From positions 1-22,354 of the forward strand of contig CALCVH010000157.1 in the NCBI GenBank assembly GCA_937907585.1: a stretch of 22,354 nt of DNA, written 5' to 3'. Position 1 is the first letter of the stretch; each line of letters starts with the position of its first letter. Shown here piece by piece: positions 1 through 8,659 of this stretch. The translations under genes and the position numbers were made by a program. The notes below the pieces were generated by a model that saw only the letters and a list, made by a program, of their open reading frames with translations, had not been told where the DNA came from and did not search any database. This stretch comes from an uncultured Bacillota bacterium (lineage in GTDB: Bacteria; Bacillota_I; Bacilli_A; Izemoplasmatales; UBA1188).

Positions 1-711
1 TATGAACCTCAAAGGGCAATCCTCATAATAGCGTTACAGAAGATTAGTTAGTCAAACTTTCTATTGAAAGCTGTCAGTTTCCTTAACTGCAAAATAAGTA
101 TAGCATATACCTCTTATTTTGACTATTATTTTTATTGTTGTATATCAACAAGCAATTTTAAAAACAATGGTTTTATAATGTTACTCAAAAATTGCACAAT
201 CGTGAAATCTAATAAAAATAAACTATTATAACTGAAATAATTATTAGTGTAAAACCATATTCATCATTTGCTTTGTCCCAATTATGATATCATTTTTGGG
301 ACAAATGTTGGATATTATTATATAGATTCATAATATCTTAATTTTTCATTAAAGTAACTTAACTATTTTTTTACATTCAGAAAGACTTAAAAGACCTGTA
401 TCAAAAAAACAGAGACTACATCATAACGACTATGAAGATAAACTTTGTCTATTTTTTATCCAATCGAACATTAAATTCATCCAATGAATAAATTTTACTT
501 CATCCTGTTTTCTCTTTATTCACAAACTAATTATTAATCACATCTATACACAAAATATACAAATGGGGAGTTCAAATCCCACGTGTCGGAAATTGGCGGA
601 TAAAACAAAAATATATAATCCCTTATTACAGTTATAAGAACTATTATTAGTGTATGCCTTCTTGGTTCAAGTGTTCGAACATAGAAATGTTTTTTAATGC
701 CATTAGACATC
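1..711. other. Long intergenic region without a convincing gene
   Basis: About 710 bases with stops in all frames and no open frame I would defend as a gene. The stretch is very AT-rich and has few GCG/CGC words, unlike the coding DNA to its right. It contains a 34-nt nested palindrome (272-305), a short inverted repeat TTGTTG-N5-CAACAA (35-51 of the second 100 bases, i.e. 135-151), a separated pair of GCAATTTT/AAAATTGC arms (152-159 and 188-195), and tRNA-like scraps near 563-600 and 664-682. It could be a decayed gene or element remnant, or a control region for a gene left of the window. Confidence 0.6.
272..305. repeat. 34-nt nested palindrome
   Basis: The outer arms TTTGTCCCAA (272-281) and TTGGGACAAA (296-305) pair perfectly. 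Inside them ATGATATCAT (284-293) is itself a perfect palindrome, so only two T-T positions break the symmetry of the whole 34 nt. Neither side is followed by a T-run, so it does not look like an intrinsic terminator. A protein-binding operator or a structured RNA element is more likely. No gene in view is an obvious target. Confidence 0.55.
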
Positions 712-743
712 AAAAAAGAGCGATATAATAGTATACCACTCTT
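712..743 (-). terminator. Intrinsic terminator of tRNA-Ser
   Basis: Read on the minus strand, positions 743-732 (AAGAGTGGTATA) pair with 727-716 (TATATCGCTCTT) around a CTAT loop, giving a 12-bp stem. A T-run follows immediately at 717-712. Two of the pairs are G-U wobbles that form only in the minus-strand RNA, which fixes the direction. It lies 15 bases past the 3' end of the tRNA. Confidence 0.75.
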
Positions 744-757
744 AGAAATTCTGACTG

Positions 758-845
758 CGGAGCAGGGGAGGTTCGAACTCCCGCACCGGTTTCCCGGTCT
801 ACACGCTTAGCAAGCGCGCCTCTTCAACCACTTGAGTACTACTCC
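758..845 (-). tRNA. tRNA-Ser (anticodon GCU)
   Basis: The minus strand folds as a class II tRNA of 88 nt. The acceptor stem GGAGTAG pairs with CTGCTCC with one T-G wobble, and the discriminator base is G. The D-arm region has the usual AA-GTGG pattern. The anticodon loop CTTGCTAAG gives GCU, decoding AGC and AGU. A long variable stem (ACCGGG-AAA-CCGGT) is the hallmark of tRNA-Ser. The T-arm is GGGAG-TTCGAAC-CTCCC. CCA is not encoded. It has its own promoter and terminator, so it is a separate transcription unit downstream of tex. Confidence 0.95.
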
Positions 846-857
846 AAACGCAAAACT

Positions 858-886
858 ATTTTATACTATAATTTGCGTTAAATCAA
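858..886 (-). promoter_or_regulatory. Promoter of tRNA-Ser
   Basis: On the minus strand a TTGATT -35 (886-881) and a TAAAAT -10 (863-858) are separated by 17 bases. Transcription would start about 851, some six bases before the tRNA. It lies in the 49-base gap between the tex stop and the tRNA. Confidence 0.55.
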
Positions 887-894
887 GTAATATT

Positions 895-3081
895 TTAATT
901 GTTAGGATTTATGAAAGATAATGCTAAACGTCTTCTATCTAGGTCAACACTAACAACGTAAACTTTGACAATATCTCCAACCTTACATACTTCAGATGGA
1001 TGGTTAATACGTTTAGTTGACATCTTAGAGATGTGAACTAAACCAGATTCTTTTATTCCACAATCTATAAATGCGCCAAAGTCAGTGATGTTTCTTACAG
1101 TGCCTTCTAGTTCCATATTAGGTTTTAAATCTTCTAAGTGAAGGATATCACTCTTTAAAATCGGTTGAGGAAGTTCATCACGAGGGTCTCTAGTTGGTGC
1201 GATAAAGGCTTTTAATATATCTTCTAAAGTAATTGGATTGATATCTAATTCTTTAGCTAAATCATCTTTATTTAAAGAATTAATCTTATTTACTAATGGT
1301 TCAGTTCCTAAATCATTAGATGTAAATCCTAAATACTTTAATACATCTTCAGCTATTTTATATGATTCTGGGTGAATAGATGTCTTATCTAAAGGGTTAT
1401 TTGATTCAGGAATTCTTAAGAATCCAATACACTGTTCAAATGCTTTATCACCAATCTTAGGTACTTTCTTAATTTCTTTACGGTTATGGAATGCACCATT
1501 TTCTTCTCTATATGAAACTATAGATTGTGCAGTACCTTTATTTAATCCAGATACATATTGTAGTAATGATTTAGACGCTGTATTAACATTGACACCTATT
1601 GAGTTAACTGCTTTTTCTACAACGAAATCTAGAGTATCTTTAAGTTTGGATTGTGATACATCATGTTGATATTGACCAACCCCAATAGATTGTGGGTCAA
1701 TCTTCACAAGCTCAGCTAGTGGATCTTGAATTCTTCTACCTATTGATACAGCGCTTCTTTCTTCAACATGGTAATCAGGGAATTCTTCTCTTGCTAGATC
1801 TGATGCAGAATATACTGAAGCGCCAGCTTCAGATACTATAATATACTTACAAGGTAGCTTCGCTTCTTTAATTGTATCAGCGATAAACTTTTCAGTTTCT
1901 CTTGATGCGGTACCATTACCGATTGCGATAATATCAATCTTATATTTATTACAGAAATTAGTAACTTTTCTTTTAGCTTCATTAATTCTTGATTCAGGTA
2001 CTACTTCATCAGGGAATTTTTGGTTTTGGTATATAACGTCTTTATCTAAAACCTTACCCGTCTTATCAAGTACCGCTATTTTACATCCTGTTCTAAATGA
2101 TGGGTCAACACCTAATACATTCATTCCTTTAAGTGGAGCGCTTAACAATAGATGCTCAAGGTTTTGACCAAATAATTCAATAGCGTTATCCTCAGCTTTC
2201 TCTTTTAACATGCTGCGGATTTCTCTTTCTATTGATGGGAATATTAATCTTTCATATGAATCATCAATAGCGTCTTTTACAATCTTGCCACATTCAGTAT
2301 CAGGATATTTATTTATCTTTTTATATAGATACTCTAACTGTTTTTCTTTTTCTGGTTCAATTGTAACTGTCACAACCTTTTCATCTTCAGCTCTATCTAA
2401 AGCTAAAATACGGAATGATTTTTGTCTATAGATCTGTTCTCTATATTCATAATAATCTCTATATGTTTCTCTTTCATCCACCGCATTTTTCTTTTTAGTT
2501 GATGAAATAAAACCCCATTTTAAAGTGTTTTCTCTAATATAGGTTCTATAATCTTTATTATCAGAAATATTTTCCGCAATGATGTATTTAGCGCCTTGAA
2601 TCGCATCTTCAACTGTTGGAACTGCTTCATTAATAAACTGTTTTGCTTCATCATAAATTATTCCATCAACAGGGAATGTCATAATTAATTTAGCTAAAGG
2701 TTCTAAACCATTCTTAATAGCTTCAGTTGCTTTAGTCTTTTTCTTTTCTTTAAATGGTCTATAGATATCTTCTAAAGTAATTAATTTATCAGCGTTTAAT
2801 ATTTCAGCTTTTAATTCCTCAGTCAACATTCCTTTTTCATCGATTAGACGAATGATATCTTCTTTTCTTTTATTTAATGCTAGACCATATTCATATTCTT
2901 TAGATATTTCTCTTATTTGTTCTTCATCTAAAGAACCAGTAACTTCTTTTCTATATCTCGCAATGAAAGGAATTGTTCCACCTTCTTCAAGTAAATCTAA
3001 TACAGATTTAACCTGACTATCTTTAATTCCTAGTTCAGTTGCGACCTTAGTTATTAATTCATCGTTTAAATATTCTGCCAT
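895..3081 (-). CDS. tex: Tex-family S1 RNA-binding protein (transcription accessory protein)
   Basis: The 728-aa length and domain order match full-length Tex. A helical Tex N-terminal region (about 1-310) is followed by a YqgF/RNase H-like domain beginning at GMNVLGVDPSFRTGCK, then a helix-hairpin-helix pair (about 490-560, around LNKGTAQSIVSYREENG). The S1 RNA-binding domain runs from about 654 to 722 and has the typical DFGAFIDCG and GLVHIS motifs. Tex is a cytoplasmic nucleic-acid-binding protein linked to transcription and RNA turnover, and its exact role is unsettled in most bacteria. The ATG is preceded by AGGAGA at good spacing. Only about 20 bases separate it from the terminator of the preceding gene, so it either has a very short leader or depends on read-through. 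Confidence 0.95.
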   Translation of the reverse strand: MAEYLNDELITKVATELGIKDSQVKSVLDLLEEGGTIPFIARYRKEVTGSLDEEQIREISKEYEYGLALNKRKEDIIRLIDEKGMLTEELKAEILNADKLITLEDIYRPFKEKKKTKATEAIKNGLEPLAKLIMTFPVDGIIYDEAKQFINEAVPTVEDAIQGAKYIIAENISDNKDYRTYIRENTLKWGFISSTKKKNAVDERETYRDYYEYREQIYRQKSFRILALDRAEDEKVVTVTIEPEKEKQLEYLYKKINKYPDTECGKIVKDAIDDSYERLIFPSIEREIRSMLKEKAEDNAIELFGQNLEHLLLSAPLKGMNVLGVDPSFRTGCKIAVLDKTGKVLDKDVIYQNQKFPDEVVPESRINEAKRKVTNFCNKYKIDIIAIGNGTASRETEKFIADTIKEAKLPCKYIIVSEAGASVYSASDLAREEFPDYHVEERSAVSIGRRIQDPLAELVKIDPQSIGVGQYQHDVSQSKLKDTLDFVVEKAVNSIGVNVNTASKSLLQYVSGLNKGTAQSIVSYREENGAFHNRKEIKKVPKIGDKAFEQCIGFLRIPESNNPLDKTSIHPESYKIAEDVLKYLGFTSNDLGTEPLVNKINSLNKDDLAKELDINPITLEDILKAFIAPTRDPRDELPQPILKSDILHLEDLKPNMELEGTVRNITDFGAFIDCGIKESGLVHISKMSTKRINHPSEVCKVGDIVKVYVVSVDLDRRRLALSFINPNN

Positions 3082-3101
3082 ATAATCTCCTATTTAGAAT
3101 A

Positions 3102-3123
3102 AAAAAGCCCGTGTGGGCTTTTT
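3102..3123 (-). terminator. Intrinsic terminator after the 181-aa gene
   Basis: AAAAAGCCC and GGGCTTTTT form a 9-bp perfect stem with a 4-base loop. On the minus strand it is followed by a T-run at 3106-3101. It starts nine bases past the stop of the 3132-3677 gene and ends about 20 bases before the tex start codon. Because the arms are A- and T-flanked on both sides it could also stop plus-strand transcription. Confidence 0.85.
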
Positions 3124-3131
3124 ATTTATTA

Positions 3132-3677
3132 CTATTTTAATCCGAAAGCACTCTTGTTCTTCAACAAATTCTTTAATCCAGAAACGATTGATTCTGATTC
3201 AGTATAAATTTGTGTAGAAGTGTTTGTTACTTTATTATCTAATACAACTACTAAGTTACCAACTTGATAAGTAGTGTATTTGATTGCTTCGCCAAATGTT
3301 TTAGCGTTAGCGGTGATTGTTGTATCGCTTGATGAAGATTCAACATTATCATAATTAACTAAATATAATTTAGTGCTTACTTTACCGCTTTCTAAAGCGC
3401 TCATATATTTTAATACTTGAGAATCACTTTCAGTAGCTGAATGTTCATCATAGATGTAGATTAAATAATCTCCATCAGTCATTGTTAATGTTTTAGAGTA
3501 ATCAGTGATTTGATATTCAGCATAAGCCGCAAGAGTTTTATCCTCTTTCTTCACATGATTATATATAACGATTGCGCCAATACCTAATGCTATAACCGCA
3601 ACAATAATCGCAATCAACCAAATTAGATTTTTTGTATCAGAATTTTTTCTTTCAAATCCACGTGCATATTTTGCCAT
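3132..3677 (-). CDS. Membrane-anchored protein, possibly a degenerate thioredoxin-like domain
   Basis: A 181-aa protein of unknown function. Residues 1-17 are basic, residues about 18-40 form one hydrophobic segment (LIWLIAIIVAVIALGIGAIV), and the rest would face outside the membrane. The soluble part begins a thioredoxin-like pattern: a strand DGDYLIYIYDEH where Trx folds place the CxxC turn, a helix, a strand KLYLVNYDN, then NLVVVLDNKV. The whole protein contains no cysteine, so a redox role is excluded even if the fold is right. The fold assignment is inference. The start is supported by GAGG nine bases upstream, and the gene has its own promoter and terminator. Confidence 0.8.
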   Translation of the reverse strand: MAKYARGFERKNSDTKNLIWLIAIIVAVIALGIGAIVIYNHVKKEDKTLAAYAEYQITDYSKTLTMTDGDYLIYIYDEHSATESDSQVLKYMSALESGKVSTKLYLVNYDNVESSSSDTTITANAKTFGEAIKYTTYQVGNLVVVLDNKVTNTSTQIYTESESIVSGLKNLLKNKSAFGLK

Positions 3678-3698
3678 AATAAATTACCTCGTTTTTAT

Positions 3699-3727
3699 AT
3701 TTTATAAGAAATATACCATTTTTTCAA
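3699..3727 (-). promoter_or_regulatory. Promoter of the 181-aa membrane protein gene
   Basis: TTGAAA (-35, 3727-3722) and TAAAAT (-10, 3704-3699) on the minus strand are 17 bases apart. Predicted initiation is near 3692, 15 bases before the ATG. It sits in the 80-base gap after whiA, where I see no terminator. Confidence 0.55.
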
Positions 3728-3757
3728 GTGTTATATTTATGTGCTAGATATATAGAC

Positions 3758-4693
3758 TTATTTTTTAATTTCTAAATATAAATTATGAATCTCTCTAAAT
3801 CTGTGATTGAGCGCAGATTTAGTGATTGTTTTACCTAAAAATGAATATGATAAATCCTCTAATTCTTTTAAGCTTTCTTCTTTATATTCAAGTCTTAATC
3901 TTGCCGCATCTTCTAATGTAGGTTTAAGCCTATCTTTATAATATTTTCTAACTACTTCAATTTCCTCTATCTGTCTTCTAGCGGTCTCTTGAGTCTTTTT
4001 AGCGTTCGCTATTTCACAGTTCATTACTCTATTTATTGAATTGGCTAAATCCTTTTCAATTCTATTATCTTCAAAATAGAATAATCCATCTGTTGAACCA
4101 ATTAACCTTAAAAAGTCAGCGATAGAGTTAGCGCTTTTTAAATAGACGATATATCCTCTTCTATTCTCGCTAATTTTAGAATTTAATCCAAAGGAATTAA
4201 TCAGATCTCTTAAGTTATAAGCTACTAGAGATGAGAATGTCTGTATTTCCATATGGTATGTATTAGATTTAGGATCATTGATAGAGCCAGTTGAAAGAAA
4301 TGCGCCTCTAATATAAGCTATTCTTTCTTCATTTGTTTCTAGTTCTTTTTTTAAACTATATTGACTATCTTCCTTCGCTCTTAACACGTTTAAATCACTT
4401 AACACGTGAAAAGCGTTCTGTTCAAGTCTTGTATAGAAAATATCTTCCTTTTTTAGCTTGGTTTCTTTAGTTTTTAAAAGAATTGGTTCAACTGGATAAT
4501 GCTTCTTAATTAAATCAAATACTTTAATAGCCGCATTCTCATTTTTGCTTTTGAAGTCGATATATAAACCATTAGTAGAGAAATTTAATGATGCGTTAAC
4601 CTGTAACATTCCCATTAGTAATATTTTCTCTAGATGATCATCTAAACTAATAGCTGATAGTTCATCTTTTAAGGACATCGCAAATGTAGACAT
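3758..4693 (-). CDS. whiA: DNA-binding protein WhiA
   Basis: 311 aa, the normal length for WhiA. The N-terminal two thirds are the degenerate LAGLIDADG-type region (GAFLSTGSINDPKS, then THL/YHMEIQTF-type strands). The segment NRIEKDLANSINRVMNCEIANAKKT is the WhiA family hallmark, followed by a C-terminal helix-turn-helix (about 225-305). WhiA binds DNA and, in Gram-positives, influences cell division and chromosome segregation, with a sporulation role only in actinomycetes. AGGAGGAAAT before the ATG is a strong ribosome binding site. It is the last gene of the pcrA-ligA-uvrA-lgt-whiA run, eight bases after lgt. In B. subtilis whiA lies in the same broad locus as uvrA and lgt. Confidence 0.93.
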   Translation of the reverse strand: MSTFAMSLKDELSAISLDDHLEKILLMGMLQVNASLNFSTNGLYIDFKSKNENAAIKVFDLIKKHYPVEPILLKTKETKLKKEDIFYTRLEQNAFHVLSDLNVLRAKEDSQYSLKKELETNEERIAYIRGAFLSTGSINDPKSNTYHMEIQTFSSLVAYNLRDLINSFGLNSKISENRRGYIVYLKSANSIADFLRLIGSTDGLFYFEDNRIEKDLANSINRVMNCEIANAKKTQETARRQIEEIEVVRKYYKDRLKPTLEDAARLRLEYKEESLKELEDLSYSFLGKTITKSALNHRFREIHNLYLEIKK

Positions 4694-4701
4694 ATTTCCT
4701 C

Positions 4702-5832
4702 CTAAACTTCAACTATTTCTTCTTTTTCTTCAGTGTTTTTAAGTTGTTCTTGTTCAGCTAAATATTTCTTCATTGTATCAAGATAGAAATCTTGTTTTCT
4801 AATTACGTAGATATAAACTAGTACGAACGTTCCAAGTAAAATCATTATGATTGATGATACCTGAGCGAGCTTAAGTCCAGTTCCACCAAGATATAAAGAA
4901 TCCGTTCTAACTATTTCAATAAAGAATCTAACTAGGCCATACCATATTAGATAATATCCGATAAAGAATCCGTTCTTAACCCATTTCTGTCTTCTTAAAA
5001 CAAAGTACAATCCTAATCCTAATAAATTTAATAATGATTCATATAGGAATGTTGGATGATAGAAATTAGATCCTACAATAGTTCCATATTTTTGAACTCC
5101 ATCAATCAAGCCATAATAGTATTGTTCGTTTCCTTCGATATACATATATTTAGCGATAAATTTAGGTATATGGAATGTATGAATCATTTTATCATACTGT
5201 TCCGCAACAGTTAGATTAGGTATTAATTTATCTCCTTCTAAAGTCCATCCACCAATAACTGTTCCATGAGCTTCTTGGTTAAAGAAGTTGCCCCATCTAC
5301 CAAATATTTGACCGATAAATAATCCTGGCGCTACTTTATCACATAACACAAGTGGTTTCCATTTCTTCCAGAAACAACAAACTGTAGCGAGTGTGAACGC
5401 AACGATTATTCCACCATGGATTGCGAGGCCTGATATACCTTCATATGTTCCGTAATATGAATTATATCCTACAACATCTAATACAACATAGAAGAATGTT
5501 GTGAAGACTGAACCAAACCCGCTAAAGCCTCTAACCTCACGTGAATATGTCCAGTAGTTAGAAAATGTCGATACACCATCACCTACCATATACCAGATTC
5601 TTGCGCCTAATATCGCAAGTGGAACTATGATAGTTAAACATACTATCGCATCATCGTGATGAATTCCAAATTTTTCTGCTTCTTTAATACAAACTAAATA
5701 CGCAACGATAATACCAATTAATATACATATTGCGTATTTCGCAATACCAAATACGAAATCAGGACTATAGAACCAATTTATAAATCCATTAGCTCTATTA
5801 ATATCCCACGCATTACTTAAGAATGTAAACAT
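4702..5832 (-). CDS. lgt: Prolipoprotein diacylglyceryl transferase
   Basis: Lgt transfers diacylglycerol from phosphatidylglycerol to the lipobox cysteine of prolipoproteins, in the cytoplasmic membrane. The family signature GRWGNFFNQEAHG is intact (about 178-190), as is the GLAIHGGII segment with its conserved His. Several hydrophobic segments are visible, including 28-48, 66-82, 141-155 and a C-terminal one before the Lys/Glu-rich tail. At 376 aa it is about 100 residues longer than typical Lgt, mostly through insertions near 85-130 and 195-265. A longer frame starting at a TTG (5862) exists, but the ATG at 5832 is preferred because AGGAGG (5841-5836) precedes it, only three bases away. 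That ribosome binding site overlaps the uvrA stop codon. Confidence 0.93.
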   Translation of the reverse strand: MFTFLSNAWDINRANGFINWFYSPDFVFGIAKYAICILIGIIVAYLVCIKEAEKFGIHHDDAIVCLTIIVPLAILGARIWYMVGDGVSTFSNYWTYSREVRGFSGFGSVFTTFFYVVLDVVGYNSYYGTYEGISGLAIHGGIIVAFTLATVCCFWKKWKPLVLCDKVAPGLFIGQIFGRWGNFFNQEAHGTVIGGWTLEGDKLIPNLTVAEQYDKMIHTFHIPKFIAKYMYIEGNEQYYYGLIDGVQKYGTIVGSNFYHPTFLYESLLNLLGLGLYFVLRRQKWVKNGFFIGYYLIWYGLVRFFIEIVRTDSLYLGGTGLKLAQVSSIIMILLGTFVLVYIYVIRKQDFYLDTMKKYLAEQEQLKNTEEKEEIVEV

Positions 5833-5839
5833 ACGCCTC

Positions 5840-8659
5840 CTAATAACTATTAGTTCCTTCAAGTATTTCTTTTAAGAACTTACCGGTATCAGAATTAGGA
5901 TCATTAGATACTTCTATTGGAGTTCCTTTCGCAATGATGTATCCACCCTTATCTCCACCGGTTGGGCCTAAATCTATAATATAATCCGCTGTCTTAATCA
6001 TATCAAGATTATGTTCAATAATGACGATTGTGGCACCTTTTTCTCTTATCTTGTCGAAACAATCTAAAAGTTTTTTAACATCATCTTGATGCAAGCCAGT
6101 AGATGGCTCATCTAATACATATAATGCATTTTCTGATATTTGTCTATTAAGTTCATCAGCGAGTTTGATACGCTGAGCTTCTCCTCCTGAAAGGGTAGTT
6201 GAGTTTTGACCAAGTTTAATATAACCTAATCCAACATCTCTAATAGTTTCAAGCTGTCTATAAATCTTTGGTTGATTCTTAAAGAATTCTAAAGCTTCAT
6301 CAACTGTTAAATCTAAAACATCAGAGATTGTTTTACCTTTAAACTTAATTTCTAAAGTATCTTGGTTATATTTTTTTCCATGACATACTGGACATTCTAC
6401 ATATACATCAGGTAAAAAGTTCATCTCTATTCTAGTGATTCCATCTCCACCACAAGCTTCACATCTTCCACCCGCAACGTTGAATGAGAATCTAGATTTA
6501 TCATATCCTCTCGCTTTAGCGTCTTTTGTCTCAGCGAATAAGCTTCTTATCGCATCAAATACACCAATATATGTCGCAGGATTTGATCTAGGAGTTTTTC
6601 CTATTGGTGATTGATCAACAATGACTAGTTTTTCAATTGTTGATGGATCTAAACTCTTAAATTCTCCTGGCACAACTTTTCTTTTTGTGACTAGTTTCGC
6701 CATTCCTTTAGCGAGACAATCGTTAATTAAAGAACTCTTACCACTTCCAGATACACCAGTTACATAGGTAATTAAACCGATTGGGATATCTATATTTACA
6801 TTTTTAAGGTTATGACAAGTAGCGCCTCTTAATTTAATATATCCTCTATTTGCTTTATGAGGGTTGAGGTTCGCATCTATCTTCAAATCGCCTCTTAAAT
6901 ATTTAGCGGTTAAAGTATCAGATGATTTAATCATATCATCAACTGTTCCACTATAAACTAGCTCTCCACCATTTACACCAGCTCTTGGTCCAAAATCTAA
7001 TATGTAATCAGCGCTTCTAATAGTTTCTATATCGTGTTCAACTACAAGCAAAGTATTTCCTAAATCACGCATCTCTTTTAAAGCTTCAATCAGCTTCTTA
7101 TTATCTTTTTGATGTAAACCAATAGAAGGTTCATCTAGAACGTAGATGATACCAGTTAATTTAGAACCTATTTGTGTCGCAAGCCTAATTCTTTGTGCTT
7201 CTCCACCTGATAATGTTTGGCTAGATCTATTGAGTGTTAGATATCCTAATCCAACATTATTTAAGAATTCTAATCTGTTTCTGATCTCTTTAATTATCAT
7301 TCCCGCAATCTTAGAATCTCTTTCATCTAGCTTAAGCTTTTCATTAACATCGATAAAATCCTTAATTGATAGTGATGATAAATCATCGATATTATATCCA
7401 CCAATATATACAGATAAAGCGGCTTTATTAAGTCTTTTCCCTTTGCATACTGGACAGATGTCATCAATCATATACATTTCTAACCATTCTCTTATAAATC
7501 TAGAATCAGTTTCAATGTATCTTCTTTCTAGGTTTCCGATAACACCTTCAAAAGTGCTTGATGCAATCTTATAAACTGATGCGGTAGATTTAGATTTATA
7601 TTCATAACTGAATGGTTCATCTGATCCATAATATATTAAATTCTTTTCTTCATCAGTATAATCCATAAATCTCTTATTTGGATCTATATTATGAGCTTTT
7701 AAGAATGAAAGTAATGTAACCATCTGCATGGTATTTTCTTTACTCCACTTCTTTAGTGCGCCATCATTAATAGAGATCGTTTGGTCTGGAATAAGTAAAT
7801 CAGGATTAATTCTTCTTTTAAATCCTAATCCGTCACATTCTGGACAAGCTCCTACTGGAGAGTTGAATGAGAATAGTTTAGGATCTAGATCAGGCATAAC
7901 GAATCCACACTCTGGACATGAATGTTTAGATGAGAACTGAATATCTTCTTTTTCAGTTCTAACAATCACTAATCCATCTGAAATCTTTAGTGCGAGTTCA
8001 AACGAATCAACTATTCTATTTCTATCTTCTTTATCGATAATTAATCTATCTATCACAAGAAGAATAGTGTGTTTTATAGTCTTTTTTAATTTGATGTCAT
8101 CATCAAGACTCATCATATTAGAATCGACTATAATTCTAGAATAGCCTTCTCTTCTGAGCCTATCAAAAGTATTTTCAAATGTACCTTTTTCATTCCTAGC
8201 GATAGGAGATAAAATGATTACTTTCTCTCCTTCATACTTTAAAACTCTTTCAATCATTTCATCGATTGAAAGTGGTTGAATAGGAATATGGTGGTTTGGA
8301 CAGTATGGTTTACCGATTCTAGCGAATGATAATCTCATATAATCCGCAATCTCTGTAACTGTACCGACTGTAGAACGAGGGTTTCTTGATCCACTCTTTT
8401 GATCTATCGATATCGCAGGTGATAAACCTATTACATTATCTACATCAGGTTTACCCATATCGCCAATAAATTGTCTAGCGTATGAAGATAATGATTCTAA
8501 ATACCTGCGTTGTCCTTCTTTATAAACTGTATCAAATGCGAAAGAGGTCTTTCCACTACCGGAAACACCTGTTAATACAACTAATTTATCTTTAGGGAAT
8601 GTAGCGTCTACATTCTTTAAATTATTTTCTCTTGCTCCTTTAACGCTTATATAATCCAT
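5840..8659 (-). CDS. uvrA: UvrABC excinuclease subunit A
   Basis: UvrA is the damage-recognition ATPase of nucleotide excision repair. The 939-aa protein has both ABC ATPase modules: Walker A GVSGSGKT at 31-38 and GVSGSGKS at 635-642, ABC signatures LSGGEAQR at about 483 and 823, and Walker B YVLDEPS in each half. Two zinc fingers are complete (Cys 248, 251, 272, 275 and Cys 733, 736, 756, 759). The ATG shares one base with the ligA stop (TAATG), which suggests translational coupling. The partner uvrB is not adjacent, unlike the usual uvrB-uvrA pairing in Firmicutes. Confidence 0.98.
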   Translation of the reverse strand: MDYISVKGARENNLKNVDATFPKDKLVVLTGVSGSGKTSFAFDTVYKEGQRRYLESLSSYARQFIGDMGKPDVDNVIGLSPAISIDQKSGSRNPRSTVGTVTEIADYMRLSFARIGKPYCPNHHIPIQPLSIDEMIERVLKYEGEKVIILSPIARNEKGTFENTFDRLRREGYSRIIVDSNMMSLDDDIKLKKTIKHTILLVIDRLIIDKEDRNRIVDSFELALKISDGLVIVRTEKEDIQFSSKHSCPECGFVMPDLDPKLFSFNSPVGACPECDGLGFKRRINPDLLIPDQTISINDGALKKWSKENTMQMVTLLSFLKAHNIDPNKRFMDYTDEEKNLIYYGSDEPFSYEYKSKSTASVYKIASSTFEGVIGNLERRYIETDSRFIREWLEMYMIDDICPVCKGKRLNKAALSVYIGGYNIDDLSSLSIKDFIDVNEKLKLDERDSKIAGMIIKEIRNRLEFLNNVGLGYLTLNRSSQTLSGGEAQRIRLATQIGSKLTGIIYVLDEPSIGLHQKDNKKLIEALKEMRDLGNTLLVVEHDIETIRSADYILDFGPRAGVNGGELVYSGTVDDMIKSSDTLTAKYLRGDLKIDANLNPHKANRGYIKLRGATCHNLKNVNIDIPIGLITYVTGVSGSGKSSLINDCLAKGMAKLVTKRKVVPGEFKSLDPSTIEKLVIVDQSPIGKTPRSNPATYIGVFDAIRSLFAETKDAKARGYDKSRFSFNVAGGRCEACGGDGITRIEMNFLPDVYVECPVCHGKKYNQDTLEIKFKGKTISDVLDLTVDEALEFFKNQPKIYRQLETIRDVGLGYIKLGQNSTTLSGGEAQRIKLADELNRQISENALYVLDEPSTGLHQDDVKKLLDCFDKIREKGATIVIIEHNLDMIKTADYIIDLGPTGGDKGGYIIAKGTPIEVSNDPNSDTGKFLKEILEGTNSY

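Noticed and set aside
1..51. Open plus-strand frame from the window edge to a stop at 49-51 (16 residues, YEPQRAILIIALQKIS)
   Set aside because: Too short to judge as the 3' end of a gene; no recognisable motif.
847..879. Inverted repeat AACGCAAA/TTTGCGTT between tex and tRNA-Ser as a tex terminator
   Set aside because: The loop is 17 bases, no proper T-run follows, and the segment is better explained as the tRNA promoter.
5833..5862. TTG start for lgt giving ten extra residues
   Set aside because: Rare start overlapping uvrA without a ribosome binding site; the ATG at 5832 has AGGAGG, although only three bases away.
7146..7574. Plus-strand open frame of 142 codons inside uvrA
   Set aside because: It lies fully antisense to conserved uvrA coding sequence, has no ribosome binding site and no domain; a shadow frame.
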